From: JAJEDW01 sp963555775 | GTDB lineage: Bacteria; Acidobacteriota; Terriglobia; 20CM-2-55-15 | DNA: 64,000 nt | NCBI GenBank assembly: GCA_963555775.3 | Contig: CAUVWY020000010.1 | Span: 62,001-126,000, forward strand | Direction of reading: 5' to 3' | Shown: positions 15,909-25,250 of the stretch, piece by piece | Layout of the letters: each line of letters opens with the position of its first letter | Position numbering within the stretch: position 1 is the first letter of the stretch | Made by a program: the position numbers and the translations under genes | Notes under the pieces: generated by a model | What the model was told of the DNA's origin: nothing | The model's input: only the letters and a program-made list of their open reading frames with translations | The model's database searches: none

Positions 15909-18900
15909 GTGGTCAAAAATGACTCAGTTCGCACGGTATTTTTTACACTTCTGACCGGTGCGATCCTTGCCGGTTCCGCGTCGGCACAGTCCGAACTGAA
16001 TTTTCCCACCCTCAGCGGGGCCTCGTCTTTCTTCTCCCTGACCAACCCCTCGGACGCGATTGCCGAAGTCGAGTTTTCACTGCTCGACCTCGAAGGGGAT
16101 CTCGTCGCCGCTCCCCTCAACCCGGTGCGATACCGAATTCCCGCTGGTGGAAACCTTTCGATGCCTGCCGCGGATGTGTTTGCGGCATCCGTGCCTGGAA
16201 GCGGCCAGACCTGGGTTCGGGTCGCAAGTCCGGCTACGGGGGTCGGAGGTGCGCTATTCGATACGGATTCGGTCTCGACCTTCGAAGGCAACATCGCTGC
16301 AGCAGCCTTCCAGGATCAAATCGTCGTGATTCCGGATCGAGGACAGGATGCCCTTCGTCACCTGCGCGTGGTCAACCCCTCCGAATCGATGGCGTCGATC
16401 AACGTCACGATATTTAACGCCGACGGCAGTTCCGTGGCGGCAACGTCGGCGACGCTGGCCGCGAATGGTGGCACCGAGGTGGACCTGGGCACCCTCACCG
16501 GTAACGCTTCCGGCCTCCTCAGCGCGCGTCTCAGTTCAAGCGTTTCGGTGGCCGCCCAGGTGCGTGTCATTGCTTCCGGCGCTGAAGTTCGCGTCAACGG
16601 CCAACCGGCGTCAACAGGCGGCAGCGCATCGCGTATTGCCCCGCATGTTGTCTTTGGCGGCGGCTTCGACTCCACGTTGATTCTTTCGAATCCAACCGGG
16701 CAGTCCGTGACCGCCGCCGTGACACTTTCGGGTGAAGACGGAGGGCCGGCGCATGTTGCGTACACCGCGGCCCAGTCTCAAACGGTGACGATCGCATCGA
16801 ACGCGACCGTCTCGCTTGGAACGTTGGAGTTGACCGGCCTGGCCATGGCAGCGGAGGCGAACGGGTGGTTGCAAGTCGATTCGCCGAACGTGCCACTGGG
16901 AGCGGCGTTGATTGTGTCGAAGGGCGAGAGCGCAAGCGCCTACCCCCTGCAGAACGCCGGGTTCCGCGGCGCGTATCTTCCGTACCTCGCCGCCGCGGCG
17001 GATCGAGTCGCGAGTCTGGCATTGACGAACGCCGGGGCGACCGCCGCCAACGTCGAAATTGTCCTGGTGGCCCCGGATGGAGCTCGTGTAGCAACGTCCA
17101 GGCAAACGGTCGCCGCGGACTCGCAACGAATTTCGGTTCTCACCGAAATTTTCAATTCCAGAGTGCTGTCACGGGCGGGCTGGATCGGCGTGGTGTCGAA
17201 CGTGGATATCCAGAGTGTGGCGATCCTTGCTCAAAGCGCGGGCGGGTACCTTTCGATCGATGAGCCATTGGAGTTGTCCTCGGCCATCGACTTCGCAAAC
17301 GCCGCGATGCGTCCGACTCTGGAGCCTCTGATCACTCTGGGAGAATTGCGGCCCGGAAACCGGGTTACGTTCAGAACCAACGTCGACGAGCCCGGTGTCA
17401 TGTTCGTATTTGGAGAATATTTCGTCGTTTCCCCGCTGTTTTTAGTGTTTTCGCGAGTGGGCCTGAATTTGCCGAACCTGGAGCCGGGAATCGTCGATGT
17501 GCGGTTGCGGACCGTGAACGGCAGAGAATCGGAGCCCGTATCGTTGCTGATTGGACCGTTCGACGCTGTTCCAACGATTCGGGAGGTCGAGGGGCGCGCG
17601 TTCTACCAGAAGATCGTGTCGACACCGGAGGGACTCGACCTGGAGCGTCCAGTGGCCGTTCCAATTCGTGGCGCGCGGGTTGAAGTCTTCAACCAGTTGA
17701 CCGACGATTCCTTTTCGGTTGCGACCACCGACGACGATGGCTCATATCGCGTACGGGTGCCACCTCCCGAGACCGACGGATACGGCATTCGTGTCTTGAG
17801 TATGGAGCGGTACGGTGGAGTAATGGTGGCGGACAATACGGACAATGGCGCGATATATTCGATCGACGAGGATTTGGGTGAGGTGCCGCCGTCCTTGTTG
17901 ATCGCGAATGACGATCAACGCATTTCGGGTGCGTTCAACATTTTTGAAGTCATGCGCCGGGCAAATGAATTTCTTTGGGCGCTGGAGGCGACTCTGGAAC
18001 TGCCGTCCATCACGATCTTCTGGAGTCAGAGCAACACAAGATCCGCTGGAGACCCGTCAACTGGAAGTGTGGGCGGTACCTATTTCGACCCGGCCGCAAA
18101 TACGGCCTACGTCCTCGGAGACCGCCAGGTCGATTCCGACGAGTTCGACGATTCGGTCCTTCTCCACGAATACGCGCACATTTTGGCTGCACAATTATCG
18201 AGGGACGATTCCGTGGGCGAGGCTCACGTCGCGGGTGACGTGCTGGACCCCCGTGTCGCCTGGTCCGAGGGATGGGCGAACTTTTTTGCCGGGTGGGTTA
18301 TTGGCGATGCGACCTATCGCGATACCTACGATCCGGATGGATCCGAGACGTTGGAATATGACCTCGATGCGAACGTCGTTGCCGGTGATGCGGGTGGGTA
18401 CTGGAGCGAGTTCAGTGTCCATTCACTCCTGTGGGATCTGGTCGATAGCGGCGGCGCGTCCGACGATGACGCGGTGGATCTGGATTTCGACCCGATCTGG
18501 CAGGCATTTCTGGAGTTGGGCCAGGACGCTTTCGTTTATGCGGTGACGTTCCTCGATCGCCTGACGGCCATTGACGGTGTCGACGTTGCATCGGTCGAGC
18601 AACTGGCGCGTTCCCGAACCATCGACTACCGGGCGTCCTCCGACCCCAGCGTCTCTACTCCGTTTCCGCGTCCAGTGGCGGGAAATGTGGCCGTGACCGG
18701 CGAAGTGGACTCGCAATCCCCAGGCCGCAGTAATCTGGCGCAGTCGACGCACTTGTACGCGTTCGATTTCGGTGGGGGAGCGGTCTCGATCCGCCTTGCG
18801 ATCACGGGTCTGGGGCCGGCTGCAAATCTATCGGCCAATGACCTGGATCTGTTCCTGATGGACTCGGGCGGTCAACCCCTGGCCCGATCGGATCGGGGTC

Positions 18901-19049
18901 TCAACGGTCAGTCCGAGCTGATCTCGACGATGCTTCCCGCCGGACGGTACGTCGTGGAAGTCCGAAGTTTTTACACCTTGGCTGAAACCGGCGCGACGGT
19001 ATTCAATTCGGGGTCGTATCAACTGCTCGTGTCGTTCCCGATACCCTGA
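15909..19049 (+). CDS. Large secreted protein with Ig-like repeats, HEYAH metalloprotease-like region and PPC-like C-terminus
   Basis: About 1046 residues from a GTG at 15909 (GAGGGG at 15899-15904); longer starts would run into thrC. The signal peptide is VRTVFFTLLTGAILAG, cleaved after SASA. The first 480 residues are four to five repeated beta-sandwich modules (FFSLTNPSDAIAEVEFSLLD, HLRVVNPSESMASINVTIF), related to modules in the giant protein at 53931-60557. An IPT-like and a CarboxypepD_reg-like segment (ATTDDDGSYRVRVPPPE) follow. A zinc-binding HEYAH motif lies at 753-757, with SEGWANFFAGW downstream as the probable third-ligand region. The last 100 residues resemble a pre-peptidase C-terminal domain (NDLDLFLMDSGGQPLARSD). 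It is probably an extracellular or cell-surface protease; the substrate is unknown. Confidence 0.82.
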   Translation: MVKNDSVRTVFFTLLTGAILAGSASAQSELNFPTLSGASSFFSLTNPSDAIAEVEFSLLDLEGDLVAAPLNPVRYRIPAGGNLSMPAADVFAASVPGSGQTWVRVASPATGVGGALFDTDSVSTFEGNIAAAAFQDQIVVIPDRGQDALRHLRVVNPSESMASINVTIFNADGSSVAATSATLAANGGTEVDLGTLTGNASGLLSARLSSSVSVAAQVRVIASGAEVRVNGQPASTGGSASRIAPHVVFGGGFDSTLILSNPTGQSVTAAVTLSGEDGGPAHVAYTAAQSQTVTIASNATVSLGTLELTGLAMAAEANGWLQVDSPNVPLGAALIVSKGESASAYPLQNAGFRGAYLPYLAAAADRVASLALTNAGATAANVEIVLVAPDGARVATSRQTVAADSQRISVLTEIFNSRVLSRAGWIGVVSNVDIQSVAILAQSAGGYLSIDEPLELSSAIDFANAAMRPTLEPLITLGELRPGNRVTFRTNVDEPGVMFVFGEYFVVSPLFLVFSRVGLNLPNLEPGIVDVRLRTVNGRESEPVSLLIGPFDAVPTIREVEGRAFYQKIVSTPEGLDLERPVAVPIRGARVEVFNQLTDDSFSVATTDDDGSYRVRVPPPETDGYGIRVLSMERYGGVMVADNTDNGAIYSIDEDLGEVPPSLLIANDDQRISGAFNIFEVMRRANEFLWALEATLELPSITIFWSQSNTRSAGDPSTGSVGGTYFDPAANTAYVLGDRQVDSDEFDDSVLLHEYAHILAAQLSRDDSVGEAHVAGDVLDPRVAWSEGWANFFAGWVIGDATYRDTYDPDGSETLEYDLDANVVAGDAGGYWSEFSVHSLLWDLVDSGGASDDDAVDLDFDPIWQAFLELGQDAFVYAVTFLDRLTAIDGVDVASVEQLARSRTIDYRASSDPSVSTPFPRPVAGNVAVTGEVDSQSPGRSNLAQSTHLYAFDFGGGAVSIRLAITGLGPAANLSANDLDLFLMDSGGQPLARSDRGLNGQSELISTMLPAGRYVVEVRSFYTLAETGATVFNSGSYQLLVSFPIP

Positions 19050-19089
19050 GACAAGCGTTCGATCGGAACTCTCCGGATGCGGTGGATTG

Positions 19090-20262
19090 TCACCGTTCCT
19101 GATAAAAAGCCGTGGCCGCGGTGACGGCCTCGCCCCTCGGCCCCCGGTAGCCTTCCTCCGCCAGAATTTCCTCGAGCGCGCTGAGAAACAGCAGTACGTT
19201 TCGTTCGAGGGATGACGAACCCATCAGTCCGACACGCCAGACCTTGCCCGCCAGGTCGCCGAGTCCGCCAACGATCTCGATGCCATGCCGCCTGAGGAGT
19301 TTGCCGCGAACGGTTGCGTCGTCGATTCCGTCCGGGACCTCCACGGTGTTGACCGTCCATGACCGGAATTCTCTGGCCCCGAACAGCTTCAAGCCCATGG
19401 CTTCGATGCCCGCGACGAGCGCCTGGTGATTGACTCGATGACGTTCGAATCGTTTTTCGAGGCCCTCGTCTTCGATCAGTCTCAACGCTTCGCGCAATGC
19501 AAAGTTGAGCGAGACCGGCGCAGTGTGGTGGTACCGCCGATCCGTTCCCCAATACGCGCGCAGCATGGTGAGATCCAGATACCAGCTTTGGACTGGCGTA
19601 CGCCGCTCGCTCAACCTCCGGATGGCTTTCTCGGACAACGTAATCGGGGCAAGGCCGGGAGGCACGCTGAGACACTTCTGACTGCCGCTGTAGACGAAGT
19701 CGAGCCCATTTCGGTGGACGTCGATGGGCTGGCCCGCCAGTGACGCGACGCAGTCCACGATCGTGACGATGTCATCGCGATCCCGAAGGACTTCGGCCAG
19801 CGGCTCGAGGGGTTGACAGACGCCGGTGGATGTTTCGACGTGGACGAAAGCGACTACCTTGGGCCGGTGCTCCTCGATTGCTTTCCGTAGCTGTTCGGGT
19901 TGAACCGCCTGTCCCCAGGGCGCCTCGACTCGGCGGACGTTGCCGCCCGCCCTTTCGGCGATGGCCTCCATCCGGTCGGCGAAAAATCCCGCGGTACAGA
20001 CCACCACGTTGTCGCCCGGTTCGATCATGTTGACCATTGCCGTCTCCATTCCGGCCGTCCCGGTCCCCGAAATCGGGAGCGTGATGGGACTGCTCGTTTC
20101 GAAAACGCTCTGCAGTCCGGACTGGACATCGTCCATGACGCCGATGAAAACGGGGTCGAGGTGACTGACCATTGAATTAGACATGGCGCGGAGGACTCTG
20201 GGGTCGCAGTCGCTCGGGCCTGGGCCCATCAGGATACGGAAGGGTGCGTTGAATTCATTCAC
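19090..20262 (-). CDS. Class V aminotransferase (alanine-glyoxylate / serine-pyruvate type)
   Basis: About 390 residues. The N-terminus NAPFRILMGPGPS, the glycine-rich SGTGTAGMETAMVN and the PLP lysine in YSGSQKCLSVPPG (K196) identify the alanine-glyoxylate aminotransferase family. VDCVASLAGQPIDV supplies the PLP-ring aspartate. It transfers amino groups between alanine or serine and glyoxylate, linking photorespiration-type or serine metabolism. The frame also opens with a TTG at 20280; the GTG at 20262 gives the more typical N-terminus. A TATAAT-like hexamer lies upstream (20316-20321). Confidence 0.9.
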   Translation of the reverse strand: MNEFNAPFRILMGPGPSDCDPRVLRAMSNSMVSHLDPVFIGVMDDVQSGLQSVFETSSPITLPISGTGTAGMETAMVNMIEPGDNVVVCTAGFFADRMEAIAERAGGNVRRVEAPWGQAVQPEQLRKAIEEHRPKVVAFVHVETSTGVCQPLEPLAEVLRDRDDIVTIVDCVASLAGQPIDVHRNGLDFVYSGSQKCLSVPPGLAPITLSEKAIRRLSERRTPVQSWYLDLTMLRAYWGTDRRYHHTAPVSLNFALREALRLIEDEGLEKRFERHRVNHQALVAGIEAMGLKLFGAREFRSWTVNTVEVPDGIDDATVRGKLLRRHGIEIVGGLGDLAGKVWRVGLMGSSSLERNVLLFLSALEEILAEEGYRGPRGEAVTAATAFYQER

Positions 20263-20315
20263 GGATTGTGGGTACTCCAATGGCGGTGGCGGTAGTGCCG
20301 TCCAACAAACCTTTA

Positions 20316-20321
20316 ATTATA
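20316..20321 (-). promoter_or_regulatory. Possible -10 hexamer for the aminotransferase gene
   Basis: The minus strand reads TATAAT, 36-54 bp ahead of the candidate starts and overlapping the stop of the upstream LOG-like gene. No convincing -35 hexamer is visible at 17 bp, so this is tentative. Confidence 0.3.
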
Positions 20322-20826
20322 TCGCGTCAGGGCGGAAGCCGCGTCGTGCGCTTTGGCCAAGGTCCAGTGCCAGCCGGACGGCGTCGGTTGGATCGACGGC
20401 TGCATGGATCTCGATCTCCGCGGAACCGATGTTTGCTTCCCATGTCCGCAGTCCCACCACCGGCGTGCCTGTTTTGGCCGCCAGGGCAATCTCCGACAGG
20501 GTGCCCGGGCCGCCCGAGATGGCGATGATCGCGTGAGACGTCAATACGTTGATGGCATTTCGAGCGTGACCCATCCCGGTGACGATCGGAATGGTAACGA
20601 ATGGGTTGGCTTCCGACTCGTTGGCGGATGGAAGGATGCCGATGACCGTTCCGCCGGCGCCGGCCGCACCCTTCGATGCGGCCTCCATCGCTCCACCGCG
20701 ACCGCCACATATGAGAACCGCTCCCGCTTGTGCGATCATACGGCCCACTTCTTCTGCGGCGGTTGCGGTTTCGACATCGCAGTCGGCGGGTCCCATCACC
20801 CCGATTCTCATCGATCGATTGGCCAT
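20317..20826 (-). CDS. LOG-like Rossmann protein (TIGR00725-type)
   Basis: 169 residues of the SLOG/lysine-decarboxylase-like superfamily. It has the motifs GVMGPAD, VLICGGRGGAMEAASKGA and IAISGGPGTLSEIALA, which form the nucleotide-binding loops. Related LOG proteins hydrolyse nucleoside monophosphates (cytokinin-activating type), but this subfamily has no firm function and lacks the full PGGxGT-x-x-E motif in canonical form (here PGTLSE). It is the first of four minus-strand genes with short gaps; SirB1 precedes it by 10 bp. Confidence 0.82.
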   Translation of the reverse strand: MANRSMRIGVMGPADCDVETATAAEEVGRMIAQAGAVLICGGRGGAMEAASKGAAGAGGTVIGILPSANESEANPFVTIPIVTGMGHARNAINVLTSHAIIAISGGPGTLSEIALAAKTGTPVVGLRTWEANIGSAEIEIHAAVDPTDAVRLALDLGQSARRGFRPDAI

Positions 20827-20836
20827 GGTCGGTGGA

Positions 20837-21670
20837 TCAGTTCATCATTGCGCGGATACGGCGGATATCCTTCAGATAGTTCTCGATCGTTTCGCGATCG
20901 TCGGCATCGGGGGCGAGCTTCAAATACCGCGTCAAATCCTTGGCCGTCTGTCCGAACTGCCGCAACTGCAAGCGCAGCATCCCGCATTCCTTGTAGATGG
21001 ATGGATCCGAAGAGTCGGTGAGTGCCATCAATTCGAGCATGCTCAGTGCTTTGTCGAAGGCGCCGCCGTTCATGTAAATGATCTTCAGATTGTTGAGCAT
21101 TCGCAAAACGATCTGCCGGTGCGTGACACGCACAAGCCAACGATCGATGTCCCCGCTTTCGTTTCCGCTCATCTTGAGAATCAATTGACGGCAATCGTCC
21201 CTCGTCAGTACGGTTCCGGAATTGAACGGGTCGAGGAAGATCTCTTCAGTCCGGGAAACGTGTTTCACGATGAAGTGGCCGGGAATGCCGACGCCGTCGA
21301 TTTGAAAACCGATCCGTTGAGCGACCTCCATATAGATGGCGGATAGCGCGATCGGTATCCCGGTTCGCCGATCCAGCACGTCGTTGAGAAAACTGTTGCG
21401 GGGATCGTAGTATTCCGGATTGTTGCCTGAAAAGCCGTACTCGTCGAACAGGACTTCGTTGATCGTTCGAATGGTTTCCAGCGCCGATGGCTTTCCCCTG
21501 AGGCGATTATCGACATCGCCGGCCATGTCATCCAGGTGTGCCAGGTATGGTGCGAGGGCCAGTTGCGGGTACTCTTCACACGCAAGCAGGAGCGCGGTCT
21601 CCGCGAGCGGGATCGCCAGATCGGGGAGGTTGATCAGCTCTTCGAACGTCTTGCGGGATCGCGCCGTCAC
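20837..21670 (-). CDS. SirB1-family transglutaminase-like / TPR protein
   Basis: 277 residues. The first two thirds match the SirB1 (Transglut_core2) fold: LIACEEYPQLALAPYL-type helices, then YYDPRNSFLNDVLDRRTGIPIALSAIYMEVA and VGIPGHFIVKH. The last third is a tetratricopeptide-like helical region (RMLNNLKIIYMNGGAFDKAL to RYLKLAPDADDRE). SirB1-like proteins are common next to peptide-release or heme genes, but their biochemical role is unclear. The start overlaps the HAD phosphatase stop (ATGA), so the two are coupled. Confidence 0.85.
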   Translation of the reverse strand: MTARSRKTFEELINLPDLAIPLAETALLLACEEYPQLALAPYLAHLDDMAGDVDNRLRGKPSALETIRTINEVLFDEYGFSGNNPEYYDPRNSFLNDVLDRRTGIPIALSAIYMEVAQRIGFQIDGVGIPGHFIVKHVSRTEEIFLDPFNSGTVLTRDDCRQLILKMSGNESGDIDRWLVRVTHRQIVLRMLNNLKIIYMNGGAFDKALSMLELMALTDSSDPSIYKECGMLRLQLRQFGQTAKDLTRYLKLAPDADDRETIENYLKDIRRIRAMMN

Positions 21671-22359
21671 GCCAATGCCCTCGCGTTCAGCCAGTTGGCG
21701 AATTCGTCGATGGATGGAATCGTCCAGTCGGCATCCTGGAGTTCGGATCTGTTGTAGGTATGTTCCACGCTGAGGCAGGGAAGTCCCGCGGCTTTTGCAG
21801 CAAGAATCCCTCCGCCGGAGTCCTCGATTGCCAAATACCGCGAGTTACCGTTCTCGCCGATCAGCGTGTCCAACAGTTGGACGGCCTTTTGAAAAGGTTC
21901 CGGATGGGGTTTGCCTCGTTCGACGTCTTCGGCGGCGACAACCACCGAGAACCGATCCCGGAGGCCCGCGGATTCCAGAATGAAGTCGATCTCCTTTCCG
22001 CGCGCGCCCGAGGCAATCGCGATTGGACCCAGCGCCGCCGCCGTATCGATCGCGGCTCCGGCGCCCGGAAAGAGTACGGACTTGCCATCTCCGCGGCCGC
22101 GTTCGTCGAGAATCCGGTAGTAGCGTTCAACCTTTCGCTCAACCAGCGCATCCAACTGTGCCGGTTCCAGCGTGCGTTGCCGGTCGTCAAAGAGCGTTCT
22201 GAACAAGTCCCAGTCGCTGAAGGGAAGAAACCGCTCGAAATATTCAGCCTGAGTGATCGTTAGTCCTTCCTGAGCGGCGACGAATTGAAAGGCTTCCATG
22301 TGCACGGGCTCATCGTCGGCCAGAACCCCGTTGAAATCGAAGATGACGGCTCGATACAT
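21667..22359 (-). CDS. HAD-superfamily phosphatase (beta-phosphoglucomutase/CbbY-like)
   Basis: About 230 residues from the ATG at 22359; upstream in-frame codons are not family-like. HAD motif I is FDFNGVLADDEP, with the second catalytic Asp replaced by Asn (DFNGV instead of DFDGV). Motif II is IAIASGARGKEI and motifs III/IV are GKPHPEPF and YLAIEDSGGGILAAKAAGLPCL. The cap domain is alpha-helical (C1 type). It is probably a cytosolic sugar-phosphate or related phosphatase. The D-to-N change in motif I is found in a minority of HAD enzymes and may alter phosphatase or mutase chemistry. It is divergent from thiO. Confidence 0.87.
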   Translation of the reverse strand: MYRAVIFDFNGVLADDEPVHMEAFQFVAAQEGLTITQAEYFERFLPFSDWDLFRTLFDDRQRTLEPAQLDALVERKVERYYRILDERGRGDGKSVLFPGAGAAIDTAAALGPIAIASGARGKEIDFILESAGLRDRFSVVVAAEDVERGKPHPEPFQKAVQLLDTLIGENGNSRYLAIEDSGGGILAAKAAGLPCLSVEHTYNRSELQDADWTIPSIDEFANWLNARALA

Positions 22360-22511
22360 GCTGCACCAGACAGTAACGGTAACACGATTCGAATCCGTTC
22401 CCGGGTCGGTCCGGCGACATCGACCGTGGCTCGTGGCGTAAAGAAGCGCCGCTTCGTCCCGGAACATGTCGTCCCCGCAGTGTTGTAGACTAGGACGCTG
22501 GATCCTGGTTT

Positions 22512-23633
22512 ATGAGTCACGATGTCATTGTTGTCGGTGGAGGCGCGATCGGGTTGGCCATCGCTCGTTCCATGGCGGTTGACAATTCCGTACTCCTCGT
22601 CGAGCGGGATCAACCGGGGCTTCAGGCTTCGTGGGCGGCCGCGGGAATGTTGTGCCCCCACAGCGAGGCCGAGAAGGACGACCCGTTGCTCCGGTTCGGG
22701 CTCGACAGCCTGGAGATGTATCCTGATTTCGTTCGGGAGCTGGAGAACGAAACGGGAATCGATGTTCAGTATCGAAGCGACGGAGTGCTGGTGCTGGCGT
22801 CGACAAACGAGGAGTTCGCCCAACTGCGCCATCGTGCGCTCTGGCAGAGTCGAGCCGGACTGGACGCACGGTTACTGAATGCGGACGAAGTTGCGCGGTT
22901 GGAGCCGGAGTTGACGCTCCGAATCCAGGGCGCGTTGTTCTACCCCGGAGATCATCAGATTCAGCCTCCTCGTTTACTCGAGGCTCTGGAAATATCGTGC
23001 AGACTGCGCGGCGTTGACCGGGCCGATCGGTCAGCCGTGGACGAAATTCTCGTTTCAGGCGGCGGGGTTCGGGGTGTGCGCGTTGGGACAGCCGAGATTC
23101 GCGGCCGAGCCGTCGTCGTTGCCGCCGGGGCCTGGGCTGGCAGGATTACGGGTTTGACGCCTCCGACCGGGATCAGACCCGTGAAAGGGCAGATCCTCTC
23201 GCTTCAGATGCCGGGACCGGTGTTCAGGCATATCGTACGCTGGAAGAATCTCTACCTTGTGCCCCGCAATGACGATCGTCTGGTGGTGGGTGCAACCAAC
23301 GAGGACTGCGGGTTCGACCGCAGTTTGACGGCGGCCGCAATCGGCGGGCTTCTGACAGGCGCCCAACAGATGTCCGCGGCAGTGGGAAGCTATCCCATAC
23401 TGGAGACCTGGACCGGACTGCGGCCTTTGATTCAAGGTGGTCTGCCCCTGATCGGGGCCGCCGGCGCCGATGGCCTGTTCTACGCTCTGGGCCATTACCG
23501 GAGCGGCATTTTGTTGACACCTGGAACTGCCGGGATCCTGCGGGCTTCCGTGTCCGGGGAGCGGTTGCCCGCCTATGCGGAAGCGTTTTCGCCGCTCGGT
23601 CTGGCCGAATCCGTTTCTTTGGGGAAGGTATAG
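22512..23633 (+). CDS. thiO: Glycine oxidase ThiO
   Basis: 373 residues, a DAO-family flavoprotein. The FAD dinucleotide motif is VIVVGGGAIGLAIARSMA, followed by SWAAAGMLCPHSEAE, which is typical of ThiO. VVVAAGAWAG and, near the end, ETWTGLRPLIQGGLPLIG and YALGHYRSGILLTPGTA complete the flavin pocket. It oxidises glycine to iminoglycine for the thiazole of thiamine. Other thiamine genes are not in the window. It is 3 bp upstream of mqnE, so the two are probably co-transcribed. Confidence 0.93.
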   Translation: MSHDVIVVGGGAIGLAIARSMAVDNSVLLVERDQPGLQASWAAAGMLCPHSEAEKDDPLLRFGLDSLEMYPDFVRELENETGIDVQYRSDGVLVLASTNEEFAQLRHRALWQSRAGLDARLLNADEVARLEPELTLRIQGALFYPGDHQIQPPRLLEALEISCRLRGVDRADRSAVDEILVSGGGVRGVRVGTAEIRGRAVVVAAGAWAGRITGLTPPTGIRPVKGQILSLQMPGPVFRHIVRWKNLYLVPRNDDRLVVGATNEDCGFDRSLTAAAIGGLLTGAQQMSAAVGSYPILETWTGLRPLIQGGLPLIGAAGADGLFYALGHYRSGILLTPGTAGILRASVSGERLPAYAEAFSPLGLAESVSLGKV

Positions 23634-23636
23634 CAA

Positions 23637-24782
23637 ATGTATAATCTGTCGGCGATGATCGATCCTGAAATAGTCCGGAAGGTTCGGCAGGGTGAACGGC
23701 TCACATTCGATGAAGGCGTGGCGCTGTATGAGACCCATGACCTATTCGGTCTCGGCCGGCTCGCCAACACGGTTCGGACCCGCCGCAACGGCAACGCCGC
23801 CTACTACAACGTCAACCGGCATATCAACTATACGAACATCTGTGCCATCGACTGCCAACTCTGCCAGGGCGCGTACGCGAGAAAACCCGGGGAAGAGGGC
23901 GGTTATGCGATGTCGCTCGAACAGGTCTTCCAGTTCGCGGGACAGAAATACAACGACAGTGTCACCGAGTTTCACATCGTCGGCGGCCTCAATCCCGATC
24001 TGCCTTTCCAGTACTACATCGATCTGCTCGAGGGCTTGAGAGAGCGGTTTCCGACGGTCCACCGGAAAGCGTTCACGATGGTGGAATTCGACTTCTTCAC
24101 CAAGATCACCCGACAGCCTCTGGAATGGGTCATCGAAAAGCTGGTGGATGCGGGTCTTGGAAGCTGTCCCGGCGGTGGGGCCGAGATCTTTTCGGAACGC
24201 GCGCGTCCGCTGATTGCGGGACACAAGATCTCGGGGGCGCGCTGGCTGGAAGTTGCCGGCGTGGTCCATCGAGCCGGCATCCGGTCCAATGCGACGATGC
24301 TCTATGGCCACATCGAGACGATTCCCGAGCGTGTGGACCACCTGATTCGGTTGCGCGAACTGCAGGATGAGACCGGTGGGTTCAATTGTCTGATCCCCCT
24401 GGCGTTCCACCCCGAGAATACCTACTACCGGGATTTGCCGGCGACCACCGGCACCGACGACCTCCGGACGATCGCGGTGTCGCGCCTGATGCTCGATAAC
24501 TTCCCGCACATCAAGGCGTACTGGGTGACCATTACTCCGGAACTGGCGCAGATTGCCCTGAGCTTCGGCGCCGACGATCTGGACGGAACCATCGTCGAGG
24601 AGCGCATCATACACGGCGCCGGCAGCGGTACGAGTCCCGGATTGACCCGGCGTCAGATCGAAGGACTGATTCGCGACGCCGGCTACACTCCCATCGAACG
24701 GGATACTCTCTACAATCGGGTCGGGAGTTCCGGCTCGGATACCGGACTCCGGAGAGAGCGTCTGCAGACACCGGCAGGCTGA
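23637..24782 (+). CDS. mqnE: Aminodeoxyfutalosine synthase MqnE
   Basis: 381 residues, radical SAM. The cluster is C69-x3-C73-x2-C76 in NICAIDCQLCQGAYARK. NVNRHINYTNIC, EFHIVGGLNPDLPFQYY, GLGSCPGGGAEIF and ATMLYGHIET are the MqnE/CofH-family landmarks, and the combination with NPDLPFQYY favours MqnE. It joins 3-[(1-carboxyvinyl)oxy]benzoate to SAM in the futalosine route to menaquinone. The start may instead be the internal ATG at codon 7 (MIDPEIVRKV). Other mqn genes are not seen here. Confidence 0.92.
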   Translation: MYNLSAMIDPEIVRKVRQGERLTFDEGVALYETHDLFGLGRLANTVRTRRNGNAAYYNVNRHINYTNICAIDCQLCQGAYARKPGEEGGYAMSLEQVFQFAGQKYNDSVTEFHIVGGLNPDLPFQYYIDLLEGLRERFPTVHRKAFTMVEFDFFTKITRQPLEWVIEKLVDAGLGSCPGGGAEIFSERARPLIAGHKISGARWLEVAGVVHRAGIRSNATMLYGHIETIPERVDHLIRLRELQDETGGFNCLIPLAFHPENTYYRDLPATTGTDDLRTIAVSRLMLDNFPHIKAYWVTITPELAQIALSFGADDLDGTIVEERIIHGAGSGTSPGLTRRQIEGLIRDAGYTPIERDTLYNRVGSSGSDTGLRRERLQTPAG

Positions 24783-24803
24783 CGAGCCATCCGAGGTTTC
24801 CGA

Positions 24804-25250
24804 CTACCCGCCAAACCTGACTTCAGCCAGCATGAACGCCATTCCTTCCGGGACCAGATTCAACGCGATGAAGTCGTCGCCGATCAGGACTCTCAATTCG
24901 TCAACCGTTCGATCGTCGAAGTGATCCACTCTCAGAGTGGCCCGATGGACACCGTCGAGAGTCACCAGTTCGCAGTCGAGCGCGCCGAATCGCCGGATGA
25001 TCCAGTGCAGCCGTCCGGCCAGGGTACGCGTGTTGACTTCGCCTTCAATGCGGCCGAGAACGTTTTCGGGAAGCCAGCAGATCCGATCTGTTCCGTAGAG
25101 TATGCGGCGGTTGTTGCGTTTGACTTCGAGAACGAGTCCGGGATCCTTGGGAATGCCGAGTTGCTCGCGATGGTAGGGCGATCGGCAATAGATGAAATCG
25201 CCCACATCGATTCGTCCCGTCTTCGTTCCCGCCGTCATCCGGTCAAGCAC
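24804..25250 (-). CDS. Conserved-looking hypothetical protein
   Basis: 148 residues, mixed alpha/beta, with no signal peptide or membrane segment. Visible features are GDFIYCRSPYHREQLGIPKDPGLVLEV, RRILYGTDRICWLPENVL and a C-terminal DDFIALNLVPEGMAFMLAEV. I do not recognise a family. The start overlaps the 3' end of the rhodanese-ThiF gene by 16 bp, so it is probably co-expressed with it and might be an accessory factor. It converges on mqnE. Confidence 0.65.
   Translation of the reverse strand: MLDRMTAGTKTGRIDVGDFIYCRSPYHREQLGIPKDPGLVLEVKRNNRRILYGTDRICWLPENVLGRIEGEVNTRTLAGRLHWIIRRFGALDCELVTLDGVHRATLRVDHFDDRTVDELRVLIGDDFIALNLVPEGMAFMLAEVRFGG

Noticed and set aside
22360..22511. TPP riboswitch before thiO, and a T-arm-like GATTCGAATCC suggesting a tRNA
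   Set aside because: No CTGAGA-type core for TPP and no acceptor, D or anticodon stems for a tRNA.
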